From Propionibacteriaceae bacterium UBA6238 (GTDB lineage: Bacteria; Actinomycetota; Actinomycetes; Propionibacteriales; Propionibacteriaceae), in contig DJWE01000050.1 in the NCBI GenBank assembly GCA_002441465.1, positions 6,335 through 70,334 on the forward strand: a stretch of DNA of 64,000 nucleotides, in the 5' to 3' direction. Both the position numbers and the translations under genes were made by a program. Positions 7,925-15,750 of the stretch are shown piece after piece (within the stretch, counting starts at the first letter, position 1; each line of letters begins with the position of its first letter). The notes below the pieces were generated by a model. That model ran no database searches. It saw only the letters and a program-made list of their open reading frames with translations, and had not been told where the DNA came from.

Positions 7925-9940
7925 TCAGGAAAAGCGAAGCAGCACCGTCTCCATCGGCGGGATCGACAACTCGAGCGTGCACAGGCCGTCACGACTGGCG
8001 AACTCGACCGGGCCGGGCACGCCGGAACTGGGATCGGCCCAGACCGCGGACACCGCCCGCGAGCCGAGCCGCAAGCGCGGCCGATCGATCGCATCCAGCG
8101 ACCCGTTGACGAGGTAGAGCGCGAGTCCATCGACGGTGTCGAATGCGTACACCGCCAGGTCCGCCGTACCGACAGCGGACGGCAGGTCGGGCGCCCACTC
8201 CCGAATGACCCCGTGCAACAACTGCTGGCGCACAGTGGTGCGCAGCATCGGTGGCGGCGGCGCCAACGGATCCGCCCGGCCGAACGGAATCACCAGCACC
8301 CGGTCCTCGACGAGCACATGTCCTGGCCCCGCATCGCGGTGGGCGGCGGCCCGCAGCCGCGTGAGCGCCGTGACCCGATCCGGCTCGTAGTCCACCACAC
8401 CCACGTCGGCGCCCATCAGCAGCACCGACGCCCGGGCCGAGTCACGGCCCAACAGCCGTACGTCCGGGCTCGCCTCCTCGTAGGTGACCGCCCCCGCCTC
8501 GGAATCGGTCCAGGTGATCCCGCGCGCGCCCACCAGGTCGCCCAGCCCGCGCTCGATCAGGGTGGCGACGGCCTCGGCGTCCAGGATCGCGCGGTTGTCG
8601 GCGAAGAGCCGACGCACGGCCGTCTCGGTCAGGTTGCGGAGATACTGCCCACTGACCGCGATCACCTCGCCGCGGGGATGGCTGTCGGTCTCGTACCGGA
8701 ACGGAATGCCGTAGCCGCCCAGCAGCGCCCCGAGCCACCCCTCCCGCGGGTAGAGCTCGCTCATCGACCGGCCCGCACCGGTGTGCAGGGTCACTGCGGA
8801 CGCCTCACTCACCAGCACCGCGACGCCGCGTCGGCGCGAGCCGAACACTCCCGATTCGCGTCCCCGCTCCAGGAACGCCTTGGTCTGCGCCAGCGGCACC
8901 TGGTAGCCCTCCTCGGGCACCAGTCCGTTGCCGTTCAGGTCGAACAGGTCGATGGTCATTCCGGCCGGGTCGAGGATCTGCGCGGACAGCAACTGGAAGC
9001 GGGTGAACGCCAGCGAGGTGGAAAAGCGCGAGTACGGGAAGTTCTCCAGCTCGGGGTAGACCGCTGTGCCGGGCGGCAACAGGGCCCGATTGAGATCGGC
9101 CACGCTGTGCAGGAGCATCAGGTACTCCGCCGGGCGCCGTTCGACATAGGACGGCAGGTGCAGCCGGACGGCGGCCGGCTCGCCGCCGCCGAGCGCTCGC
9201 AGAAGCGGTCCCCAGCGACGACCCTCGGCCGCGTGCACGGCCGGCACCGAAGACATCAGACCCATCGTGGTCTCCGGCGAGACGGCCCTGACCGCGTCCC
9301 CGACCGCCGCGGCCACCCGCTCCAGAGTCTCCGCGGCGGTGTCCAGCCAGATTCCGCGGAACTCGTGCGGTTCGCCCGGGGCGAGCAGGCCGGCCACGAA
9401 CTCCTCGCGTCCCACCGTGCGTCCGGCCCGCCGGGAGAACTCGGCCAGGTGCGCGGCGCAGAAGCACCCACCCCACTCCAGCGGCCAGTGGTTGTGGTAG
9501 CGGAAGTCGTCCTCCAGCCAGAGCAGCCGCGGGTGCGTCCGGGCGTAGTCGGCGTACAGCTCGCACAGGTAGTCCAGCCAGGCCGGGTCGAGCGGGCACA
9601 CCGCGAGGTCGGCGGTGCGGCCGTTCGGATCCACCATGAGCCGGAAGTCCTGCCCCGGACGAAGGCGTTTGCCGTAGTCGCCGTGCATGATCGTGTGCCA
9701 CGGGTTCAGCGACATGCTCGCCCCCGCCCCGGCGGCGACGGCAGCGGTACGACGGGCCAGGTCGGCGAACACCGCTCGTTCGGACGCGTCGGTGTGCCCG
9801 GTGTTGAGCTCTTCCACGTTGGCGAAGACCATCACATCGTCGATCGCCGCCGACCGGATGAACTCCGGCAGAGCCGCCAGAGAGGCGGCATCGGTGAACC
9901 CGGGATCGACGCAGAAGCGCAGCGAGTACAGGTAGCTCAT
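7925..9940 (-). CDS. Putative glycoside-hydrolase-like TIM-barrel protein, unassigned
   Basis: 671 residues, no signal peptide, so cytosolic. The N-terminal about 400 residues look like a TIM barrel, with acidic motifs such as LLWLEDDFRYHNHWPLEWGG and a nearby CFCAAHLAEFSRRAG similar in style to the cysteine-containing motif of GH42-like beta-galactosidases. The C-terminal part resembles the beta-galactosidase trimerisation-like and beta-sandwich regions. It is last in the nine-gene operon and overlaps the esterase gene by ATGA. Its place with the esterase and sialidase-like genes suggests it acts on an imported oligosaccharide. The family is not recognised with certainty; it might be a new GH family. 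Confidence 0.6.
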   Translation of the reverse strand: MSYLYSLRFCVDPGFTDAASLAALPEFIRSAAIDDVMVFANVEELNTGHTDASERAVFADLARRTAAVAAGAGASMSLNPWHTIMHGDYGKRLRPGQDFRLMVDPNGRTADLAVCPLDPAWLDYLCELYADYARTHPRLLWLEDDFRYHNHWPLEWGGCFCAAHLAEFSRRAGRTVGREEFVAGLLAPGEPHEFRGIWLDTAAETLERVAAAVGDAVRAVSPETTMGLMSSVPAVHAAEGRRWGPLLRALGGGEPAAVRLHLPSYVERRPAEYLMLLHSVADLNRALLPPGTAVYPELENFPYSRFSTSLAFTRFQLLSAQILDPAGMTIDLFDLNGNGLVPEEGYQVPLAQTKAFLERGRESGVFGSRRRGVAVLVSEASAVTLHTGAGRSMSELYPREGWLGALLGGYGIPFRYETDSHPRGEVIAVSGQYLRNLTETAVRRLFADNRAILDAEAVATLIERGLGDLVGARGITWTDSEAGAVTYEEASPDVRLLGRDSARASVLLMGADVGVVDYEPDRVTALTRLRAAAHRDAGPGHVLVEDRVLVIPFGRADPLAPPPPMLRTTVRQQLLHGVIREWAPDLPSAVGTADLAVYAFDTVDGLALYLVNGSLDAIDRPRLRLGSRAVSAVWADPSSGVPGPVEFASRDGLCTLELSIPPMETVLLRFS

Positions 9941-11361
9941 GCCACCGGAACGCCGTAGAAGGACAAGAACGGCATCCGCGTGCAGTCGGACGGCACGATG
10001 CCGCCGTGGTCCATCCGCCACATCCCGTGCACGAGCGCACCGGCAGCGGGCTCCCTGGCCAGACCGAGCTCGATCTCGGAGCCGTCGACCCGCCAGTCGG
10101 TCACCGGGCAGCTGCCGTGCTCGTCCTCGACCTCGAACGGGCACCGCGCGAGGGGCAGTTCGAAGTCGTTGATCCAGTTCATGATCGGCGCGAAGGTGAG
10201 CGCGATCCTGCTCGGCTCGATCCGGCGCACCCGGATCGGCTCGGGCGCCCGCCAGTGCCGGACCAGGCCGTAGTCCTCGGCGAGCGCTGCGTCGGCGAGC
10301 CGCTCGGCGAGTACGAGGTTCGCCGCCGAGCTCAAGTGGATGGAGTCGTACAGCGGCAGGTCTCCGGTCGGCAGCAGGTACACCCTGTCCAGGCGGTTCG
10401 CCGCTTGTCGCTGCTGCTCCCTCAAGCCTCCCCAGGCACGGTCGAGGTGCTCGCCGGGATCCTGGGTACAGCGGGCCAGCTGGGCGGTGTAGAAGGGCAG
10501 CGCGGGATCGTCGAGCGCCTGGCGCAGCAGGTTCACCAGAGCGCCGAACCGGTCGGCGTAGTCGTCGACGGAAGACTCGTAGCAGTCCGCCTCGCCCTGG
10601 TACCAGAGCACACCACGGGGACGCGCGCCCGCGGCCGCCAGCATCGCCAGCGCGTTCTGGGCCAGCGGGGCGAGTTCGCCGTCCTCGACCCACCACCGCA
10701 GCGGAGCCCCGCCGAAGGCCGCGACCACCAGGCCGACCGGCACCCCGGCGGCAGCCTGGATCCGCTTGGCGAAGCGCAGCGCCGGCGAGTGCCCGGTGTT
10801 GTGGTTCTCCAGGTGCCCGGTGAAGACCGCCCCGGTGCCGTCGTTGAGCGGGTGGCTGGCCAGCCGCCACCGGCCGTCGGCGTGGAACTGATGGACGCCC
10901 AGACTCGGGCCGTCCTCGACCTGATCGCGGGCCCGGCCTGCGGCATTGCTCTGTCCGATGACCAGGTACACATCGCCCACCCCCACGTGATGGACGACGT
11001 CCCCGCGGGTGAAGACCAGCCCGTCGCCGCCGGACTGGGTCAGCTGGGTCTCGATCCGGTACGGACCGCCGGCGGGAATGGTCAGGCGTGCCGTCCATTC
11101 GCCCGTGGCGTCGAGGTCGGCCGTCGTCCACCCCACCACCAGGCCGCCGTCCTGCTCGGCGACGACCCGCACCGACACCTCGAGTCCGGCAGGGTCGGAG
11201 GCGTCGAAGACGAAGGGCGGCTCCGCGCTGATCCGTCCGGGCCGGGCGTGCCCGCCCAGTTCGAGTTGGGCGTGGCCGGCCGACCCTCGGCTCAGGATCT
11301 GCCAGTCGCTGACCCCCCGGGTCAGCGTGACTCCGAACGGCTGCGGCCTCACCGCGTCCAT
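9937..11361 (-). CDS. SASA/SGNH-type carbohydrate acetylesterase (sialate O-acetylesterase-like)
   Basis: 474 residues. The nucleophile block is VYLVIGQSNAAGRA (GQSN, serine nucleophile), followed by LWYQGEADCYES and a C-terminal DSIHLSSAANLVLAERL supplying the Asp-His pair. These three motifs define the sialate O-acetylesterase (SASA) branch of SGNH hydrolases, which remove O-acetyl groups from sialic acid or xylan. An N-terminal beta-sandwich precedes the catalytic part. No signal peptide is seen, so it acts on imported sugar. ATG 11361 follows GGAAGGAA. The stop overlaps the start of the next gene (ATGA). Confidence 0.82.
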   Translation of the reverse strand: MDAVRPQPFGVTLTRGVSDWQILSRGSAGHAQLELGGHARPGRISAEPPFVFDASDPAGLEVSVRVVAEQDGGLVVGWTTADLDATGEWTARLTIPAGGPYRIETQLTQSGGDGLVFTRGDVVHHVGVGDVYLVIGQSNAAGRARDQVEDGPSLGVHQFHADGRWRLASHPLNDGTGAVFTGHLENHNTGHSPALRFAKRIQAAAGVPVGLVVAAFGGAPLRWWVEDGELAPLAQNALAMLAAAGARPRGVLWYQGEADCYESSVDDYADRFGALVNLLRQALDDPALPFYTAQLARCTQDPGEHLDRAWGGLREQQRQAANRLDRVYLLPTGDLPLYDSIHLSSAANLVLAERLADAALAEDYGLVRHWRAPEPIRVRRIEPSRIALTFAPIMNWINDFELPLARCPFEVEDEHGSCPVTDWRVDGSEIELGLAREPAAGALVHGMWRMDHGGIVPSDCTRMPFLSFYGVPVA

Positions 11362-11381
11362 CGACGTTCCTTCCTTCGGGC

Positions 11382-12293
11382 TCAGCCTACGGCGGCGATC
11401 GCGGCGTCCACCTGCTCGGCCCTGGTGGCTCCGATCAGGACCGCGTCCACACCCTCGAGTCCGGCCAGCCAGCGCAAGGCCCAAGAGGCCATCGGCTGCC
11501 CCGCCGCTGCGGCGTCGCGGGCGATCTGGTCAAGGCGCTCCTGCAGTGCGTCATCGATCGACGCCACCCAATCGGGCTTCTCCGCTGCACGGCTGCCGGC
11601 CGGGGCCGGCTGGCCCTTGCGGTACTTGCCGCTGAGCAGGCCCCCGGCCAGCCCCTGGTACGGGATCACCGAGATGCCGAGTTCGGCGCAATAGGGCACC
11701 AGGGCATCCAGGGCGGCCATGTCGAGCAGGTTCAGTCGCGGCTGGCAGGCCGCCGGCCGGGCGACGCCCGCGGTGTCGGCCGCAGCGATCAGCCCGGCCA
11801 GTTCCTCGACCCCGTAGTTGCTCACCCCCCAGGCGCGGATCCGGCCGGCGGACAGCTCGGCTCCCAATGCCTCGACGATCTCCTGGTCGGACGTGTGCGG
11901 GTCCGGCTTGTGCAGGTAGTAGAGATCGACGTAGTCGGTCCCCAGCCGCTCCAGGCTGCGCCCCAACTGGACGCGGATCGCCTCGGCAGAGGTGAACTCG
12001 TCCCAAGGCTCGGGCCCGACCTTCATGCCCAGCTTCGTGGCCACGACGAACTCGTCCCGGCGGCCGGCGATCGCCCGTCCGACGATCTCCTCGGCGACGC
12101 CACCGGCCGAGCCGGCGACGCGGGCGTAGCCCTCGTACATGTTCGCGGTGTCGATGAAGTTCACCCCAGCGTCCGCCGCGTGCCGGATCAGCTCGCAGGC
12201 AGCGTCGCTGCCCACCGGCGATCCGAAAGTCATCGTGCCGAGACAGACTCTGGAGACCCGGATGTCGCTGTCCCCGAGTGTGCGGTACTCCAC
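11382..12293 (-). CDS. Aldo/keto reductase
   Basis: 303-residue NAD(P)H-dependent oxidoreductase with an (alpha/beta)8 barrel. It starts MEYRTLGDSDIRVSRVCLGTMTFG, as usual for the family. The tetrad is present: Asp in FIDTANMY, Tyr in the following segment, Lys in VVATKLGM and His in YYLHKPDPH. It likely reduces or oxidises a sugar or keto-sugar intermediate in this operon; the substrate is unknown. GTG start; 6-bp gap to the lyase gene upstream and 20 bp to the esterase downstream. Confidence 0.88.
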   Translation of the reverse strand: MEYRTLGDSDIRVSRVCLGTMTFGSPVGSDAACELIRHAADAGVNFIDTANMYEGYARVAGSAGGVAEEIVGRAIAGRRDEFVVATKLGMKVGPEPWDEFTSAEAIRVQLGRSLERLGTDYVDLYYLHKPDPHTSDQEIVEALGAELSAGRIRAWGVSNYGVEELAGLIAAADTAGVARPAACQPRLNLLDMAALDALVPYCAELGISVIPYQGLAGGLLSGKYRKGQPAPAGSRAAEKPDWVASIDDALQERLDQIARDAAAAGQPMASWALRWLAGLEGVDAVLIGATRAEQVDAAIAAVG

Positions 12294-12299
12294 GTCAGT

Positions 12300-13175
12300 T
12301 CACCCTTCCCAGGCTTCGATCGGCGCGAGGGCGCGCTCCAGCCGGTCGATCTCGACCGCACCGAGGGGGCCCACGGCGGACGGCGAGCGGAAGCAGCCGT
12401 CCGCGTACCCTCGCCGTGCCATCAGCGCCTCGAAGGCCGACAGCACGTCGACACGCCAACACTGGTGCAGGAACCGCTGCCAGTGCGCCTGCAACTCAAG
12501 AGCGTCCGCGTGCCTGCCCTCGGCGACAGCGGTGAAGATGCGGACGAACAGTCCCGGCACCAGGTTGGACCAGGTGCCGATGCTGCCGCGAGCGCCGCTG
12601 AGCAGCCCGAAGGCGAGGATCTCGTCGAGCCCGGAGTAGAAGGTGAGGTCTGGCCGCTCCTCGACCAGGCGGCGCAGCAGGAACAGGTTCCAGTCGCTCA
12701 CCTTCGCGCCCACCACGCCGTCGAGTTCGAGCAGCTCGCTGAGCTGCTCGAAGGTAGCCGTGAAGCCGGCCGGAGGCATGTGGTAGACGAAGACGCTCCC
12801 CGCGACCGCACCCAGTTGTCCGTAGTAGGCGAGATTCTGATGCCAGGCGCCGCGCAACGGGACCGAGGCCACCGCGTCGGCTCCAGCGGCCATGGCGTGC
12901 GCGGCCAGCTCGTAGGACTCGTGCACGGGAGCACTGCCCACATGGACGATCACGCCCGCGCCACTCGCCTGCGCGACCGGCAGGACGGCCTCGGTCACCG
13001 CACGCCGATCCCGCTCGCGCAACTGCGCGGCGTCCCCGGTGCCCCCGCACAGGTACAGGCCGGACGCACCGGCGGCGAGCACCCGCTCGGCGTTCGCGAG
13101 GGTCGCGTCGAGATCGACCGACCCCCGCTCGGCCACCACCGACACCAGTGGCACCACGATCCCGGAAGGAATCAT
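12300..13175 (-). CDS. DapA/NanA-family aldolase or lyase
   Basis: 291 residues, a class I (Schiff-base) aldolase barrel. Visible are the substrate-binding CGGTGDAAQL loop (family GxxGE/GxTGE), Tyr131 in VFVYHMPP and the Schiff-base Lys158 in VVGAKVSDW. Members include dihydrodipicolinate synthase, N-acetylneuraminate lyase and keto-deoxy-sugar aldolases. Between a sialidase-like gene and a SASA-type esterase, cleavage of a sialic-acid-like or 2-keto-3-deoxy sugar is more likely than lysine synthesis. Translationally coupled: its ATG overlaps the stop of the aminotransferase gene (ATGA). Confidence 0.82.
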   Translation of the reverse strand: MIPSGIVVPLVSVVAERGSVDLDATLANAERVLAAGASGLYLCGGTGDAAQLRERDRRAVTEAVLPVAQASGAGVIVHVGSAPVHESYELAAHAMAAGADAVASVPLRGAWHQNLAYYGQLGAVAGSVFVYHMPPAGFTATFEQLSELLELDGVVGAKVSDWNLFLLRRLVEERPDLTFYSGLDEILAFGLLSGARGSIGTWSNLVPGLFVRIFTAVAEGRHADALELQAHWQRFLHQCWRVDVLSAFEALMARRGYADGCFRSPSAVGPLGAVEIDRLERALAPIEAWEG

Positions 13176-14425
13176 GCGCGCTTGAGCTCCTCGACGGCGT
13201 CCCGGACGGCGGAGGTCATGATCTCGATCTCCTCCGCGCTGATCCCGCACCACCACGGCAGCGAGAACGAGTTGTCCCACCAGGCTTCCAGCACCGGGCA
13301 GTCCTGCTCGCCCTGGCCGAGCTTGGTGAACAGCGGGTAGCGATAGAGCGGGTGATACTGCACGATCGCGCGCACGCCGTACTTGGTGGTGAGCAGGTCC
13401 AGCAGGTCGTTGCGGTCCTTGCCGAACGCGCTGCCGTCGAAGTGCAGGACGTACTGGTGGACCACGTAGCGGCCTCCCTCGACCACCGTCGGGAAGGTGA
13501 TCTCCGCGACGTCGGCGAGCGCGGCGCGGATCTGGCGGTCCTGCTCGATCAGGATCTCGTTGTTCGGCTTCACGCTGCGCAGCTGAACCGAGCCGAGCGC
13601 GCACTGCGGTTCGCCGATGCAGAAGTTCTGCGGCCACTGCCCGGGCCAGAACTCGTCCACATTGCTCATCGCCGGCACCCAGTAGCGCTCCCTGCCGCCG
13701 GGGAACGCGGTCAGCCCGTTGTGCCGCACCCCGGGAACCGCCTTGGCGATCTCGGGATCCTTCACCACGAACATGCCGCCCTCGCCCAGGGTGGTCATGG
13801 TCTTGGCCGCGTGGAAGCTGAAGCAGGCGAAGTCACCGAAGGTGCCGACGTGCTGGCCGTCGATGGTGCAGTCCAGCGCCTGCGCGCAGTCCTCGATCAC
13901 GGTCAACCCGTGCTCCGCGGCGATCGCCATGATCGCCTTCATGTCGCAGGGCAGGCCGAGCAGGTGCACTGCGACCACCGCCTTGGTCTTCGGGGTGATC
14001 TTGCGGCGCAGGTCGTCGGGGTCGATCGTCCAGGTGTCCGGGTGGATGTCGGCCCAGACCAGCTTCGCGCCGAGGTCGCCGAACGGGATCGCCGAGGCGC
14101 AATAGGTGTAGGCCGGCACGATCACCTCATCACCGGGCTCGATGTCGCTGAAGATGCCGGCGAGCTTGAGCGCACTGGTGCAGTTCGAGACCCCAAAGGC
14201 GTGTTCGGCGCCGATGAACTCGGCGAAGTCCCGTTCGAACGCCTCCAGGTACTTGCCCTGGGTCTGCCCCTCGGCGTGACGCATCACGTCGACGACCGCG
14301 GTGATCTCCTCCTCGGTATAGCCGTGCTGGCGCTGGGGGAAGATGACCCGGAAGCCGTCCACCCAGCCGCGACCGCTCGGGTCGCTCAGCTTCTCCGGCG
14401 CCGGGGCCTCGGTCTGGGTCGTCAT
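13172..14425 (-). CDS. DegT/DnrJ/EryC1/StrS-family PLP aminotransferase
   Basis: 417 residues of the sugar aminotransferase fold. It has VSNCTSALKLAG phosphate binding, VIEDCAQALDC with the PLP-nitrogen aspartate, and the PLP lysine at residue 208 in SFHAAKTMTTLGEGG. The family usually aminates keto-sugars in antibiotic or surface-glycan synthesis. Here it is embedded between a sialidase-like gene and an aldolase, so a catabolic or reverse transamination role is possible. ATG 14425 overlaps the stop of the upstream sialidase-like gene (ATGA). Alternative: it builds a modified sugar. Confidence 0.88.
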   Translation of the reverse strand: MTTQTEAPAPEKLSDPSGRGWVDGFRVIFPQRQHGYTEEEITAVVDVMRHAEGQTQGKYLEAFERDFAEFIGAEHAFGVSNCTSALKLAGIFSDIEPGDEVIVPAYTYCASAIPFGDLGAKLVWADIHPDTWTIDPDDLRRKITPKTKAVVAVHLLGLPCDMKAIMAIAAEHGLTVIEDCAQALDCTIDGQHVGTFGDFACFSFHAAKTMTTLGEGGMFVVKDPEIAKAVPGVRHNGLTAFPGGRERYWVPAMSNVDEFWPGQWPQNFCIGEPQCALGSVQLRSVKPNNEILIEQDRQIRAALADVAEITFPTVVEGGRYVVHQYVLHFDGSAFGKDRNDLLDLLTTKYGVRAIVQYHPLYRYPLFTKLGQGEQDCPVLEAWWDNSFSLPWWCGISAEEIEIMTSAVRDAVEELKRA

Positions 14426-15663
14426 GCGTTGTCCTCCTTCGTGGCTGCCCCGGCCGACACCGGGTGCGGGATCTTGGTGGTGTCGATGACCTCGCACAGG
14501 AGGTCCTCCTTGTTGGCGTCGTAGGCGACCAGGAGACGGTCGCCGTCGACCAGGCAGCAGGGGTACTGGTGCCCGTTGATCTTGAGCAGGCCCTTGCGCC
14601 GCATCTCCACGGGAGAGTCGTTGATCATCACGACGTCGTTGAACTGGACGCCGTCGTCGCTGAGCAGCAGCATCAGCGGACGCCGGTCGAGCAGAGTGGG
14701 AATGGCGTTGTTGACCAGGTAGAAGCGGCCGTCGCTCAGCCGTCCGGCGTACAGCCGGCTCATCGAGTCGGGGATGTCGGACAGCACCGGCGTGCTCCAG
14801 GTGAGGCCGCCGTCGTCGGAGTGGTTGACGTAGACCCGGCAGGAGGCGCCCTCGTCGCGCCAGAAGACCATGATCCGGCCGCTGTCGAGCTGGTACCAGG
14901 TGCTCTCTCCGTAGGGGAACCAGGCTCCTTCCGGCTCGGGAATCCGGATGAACTCCGGACGCGCGAGCATGTCGTCGCCGGGCCACAGCAGGATCGCGGG
15001 GCCATCGCTGCGGGTGGTACACACGCACAGCAGCCGCCCGTCCCGGGTGAGCCGGGGCGCCTCGAAGATCCACTTGATCTGCGACCCGTAGGAGAACACC
15101 TTCTCGAAGTGGACGCCGTCGCTGGAGCCGTACAGATCCACATAGGCGGTCTCCGGGTTGATCCGCCGCATGCCGGTCACCGTCTCGTCGTGCTCGGTCT
15201 CCTCGGTCATCACGACGATGTAGAGCACGTCGTCGGTGGCGTGCATGGCCACGCAGTTGTGCGCCCACTGGCTGCCGGGCTCGACGTCCACCACGATGGA
15301 CGGGTCGCTCCAGGCCCGGCCGTCGGCCGACGAGGCGATCAGGACCTTCTGGCCGGCGTCCTCCTCGTTGCGGAAGCCGTTCGACCAGGCGAAGTAGTAC
15401 TCGCCGCGGAACTTGGCGATCTGGTTGTGGTGGTTGTAGGAGCCGTTCTCGGCGTTCCCGTAGTAGACCACGCTGCGCCGGGCGCCGGAGATCGCCGGAA
15501 TGATCGGCGGCTCCGCACCCTTGGTGCCGTGATCGGAGTCGGTCATCAGGCATTCGAACTGGTTGAACACCCGTCGCCAGTGGTATTCCGAGAGCCGCTG
15601 CGCGACCTCAGGACTGAGCAGCCTGGCTTCTTCTCTCACCCGCGTCGGGTAGTCGTTCGTCAC
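14422..15663 (-). CDS. Sialidase-like beta-propeller protein (Asp-box)
   Basis: About 413 residues from the GTG at 15663, which has AGAAGGG upstream. An in-frame ATG at 15687 lies only 7 nt after a hairpin and lacks a ribosome binding site, so GTG is preferred. Several Asp-box or Asp-box-like blades are visible (SADGRAWS, SSDGVHFE, SDDGGLTWS), as in GH33-type sialidases and BNR-repeat glycosidases. No signal peptide is present, so it would act inside the cell on imported sugars. It is followed by translationally coupled aminotransferase and lyase genes. Sialidase activity is not proven; the catalytic arginine triad was not verified. Confidence 0.75.
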   Translation of the reverse strand: MTNDYPTRVREEARLLSPEVAQRLSEYHWRRVFNQFECLMTDSDHGTKGAEPPIIPAISGARRSVVYYGNAENGSYNHHNQIAKFRGEYYFAWSNGFRNEEDAGQKVLIASSADGRAWSDPSIVVDVEPGSQWAHNCVAMHATDDVLYIVVMTEETEHDETVTGMRRINPETAYVDLYGSSDGVHFEKVFSYGSQIKWIFEAPRLTRDGRLLCVCTTRSDGPAILLWPGDDMLARPEFIRIPEPEGAWFPYGESTWYQLDSGRIMVFWRDEGASCRVYVNHSDDGGLTWSTPVLSDIPDSMSRLYAGRLSDGRFYLVNNAIPTLLDRRPLMLLLSDDGVQFNDVVMINDSPVEMRRKGLLKINGHQYPCCLVDGDRLLVAYDANKEDLLCEVIDTTKIPHPVSAGAATKEDNA

Positions 15664-15694
15664 CGTGGAACCCTTCTTCGAAGTCATCGGAAAG

Positions 15695-15727
15695 ACACCG
15701 CGGGGAGCACCAGTCTCCCCGCGGTGT
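15695..15727 (-). terminator. Intra-operon hairpin after the binding-protein gene
   Basis: 13-bp perfect stem: arms 15695-15707 and 15715-15727, 7-nt loop. On the minus-strand transcript it follows the stop of the solute-binding protein gene by about 23 nt and precedes the sialidase-like gene. Only CTTTCC follows, so termination would be partial. Such hairpins often stabilise binding-protein mRNA and lower expression of the genes behind it. Confidence 0.65.
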
Positions 15728-15750
15728 TTGCTGAGCCGTCCGTCCGACGG

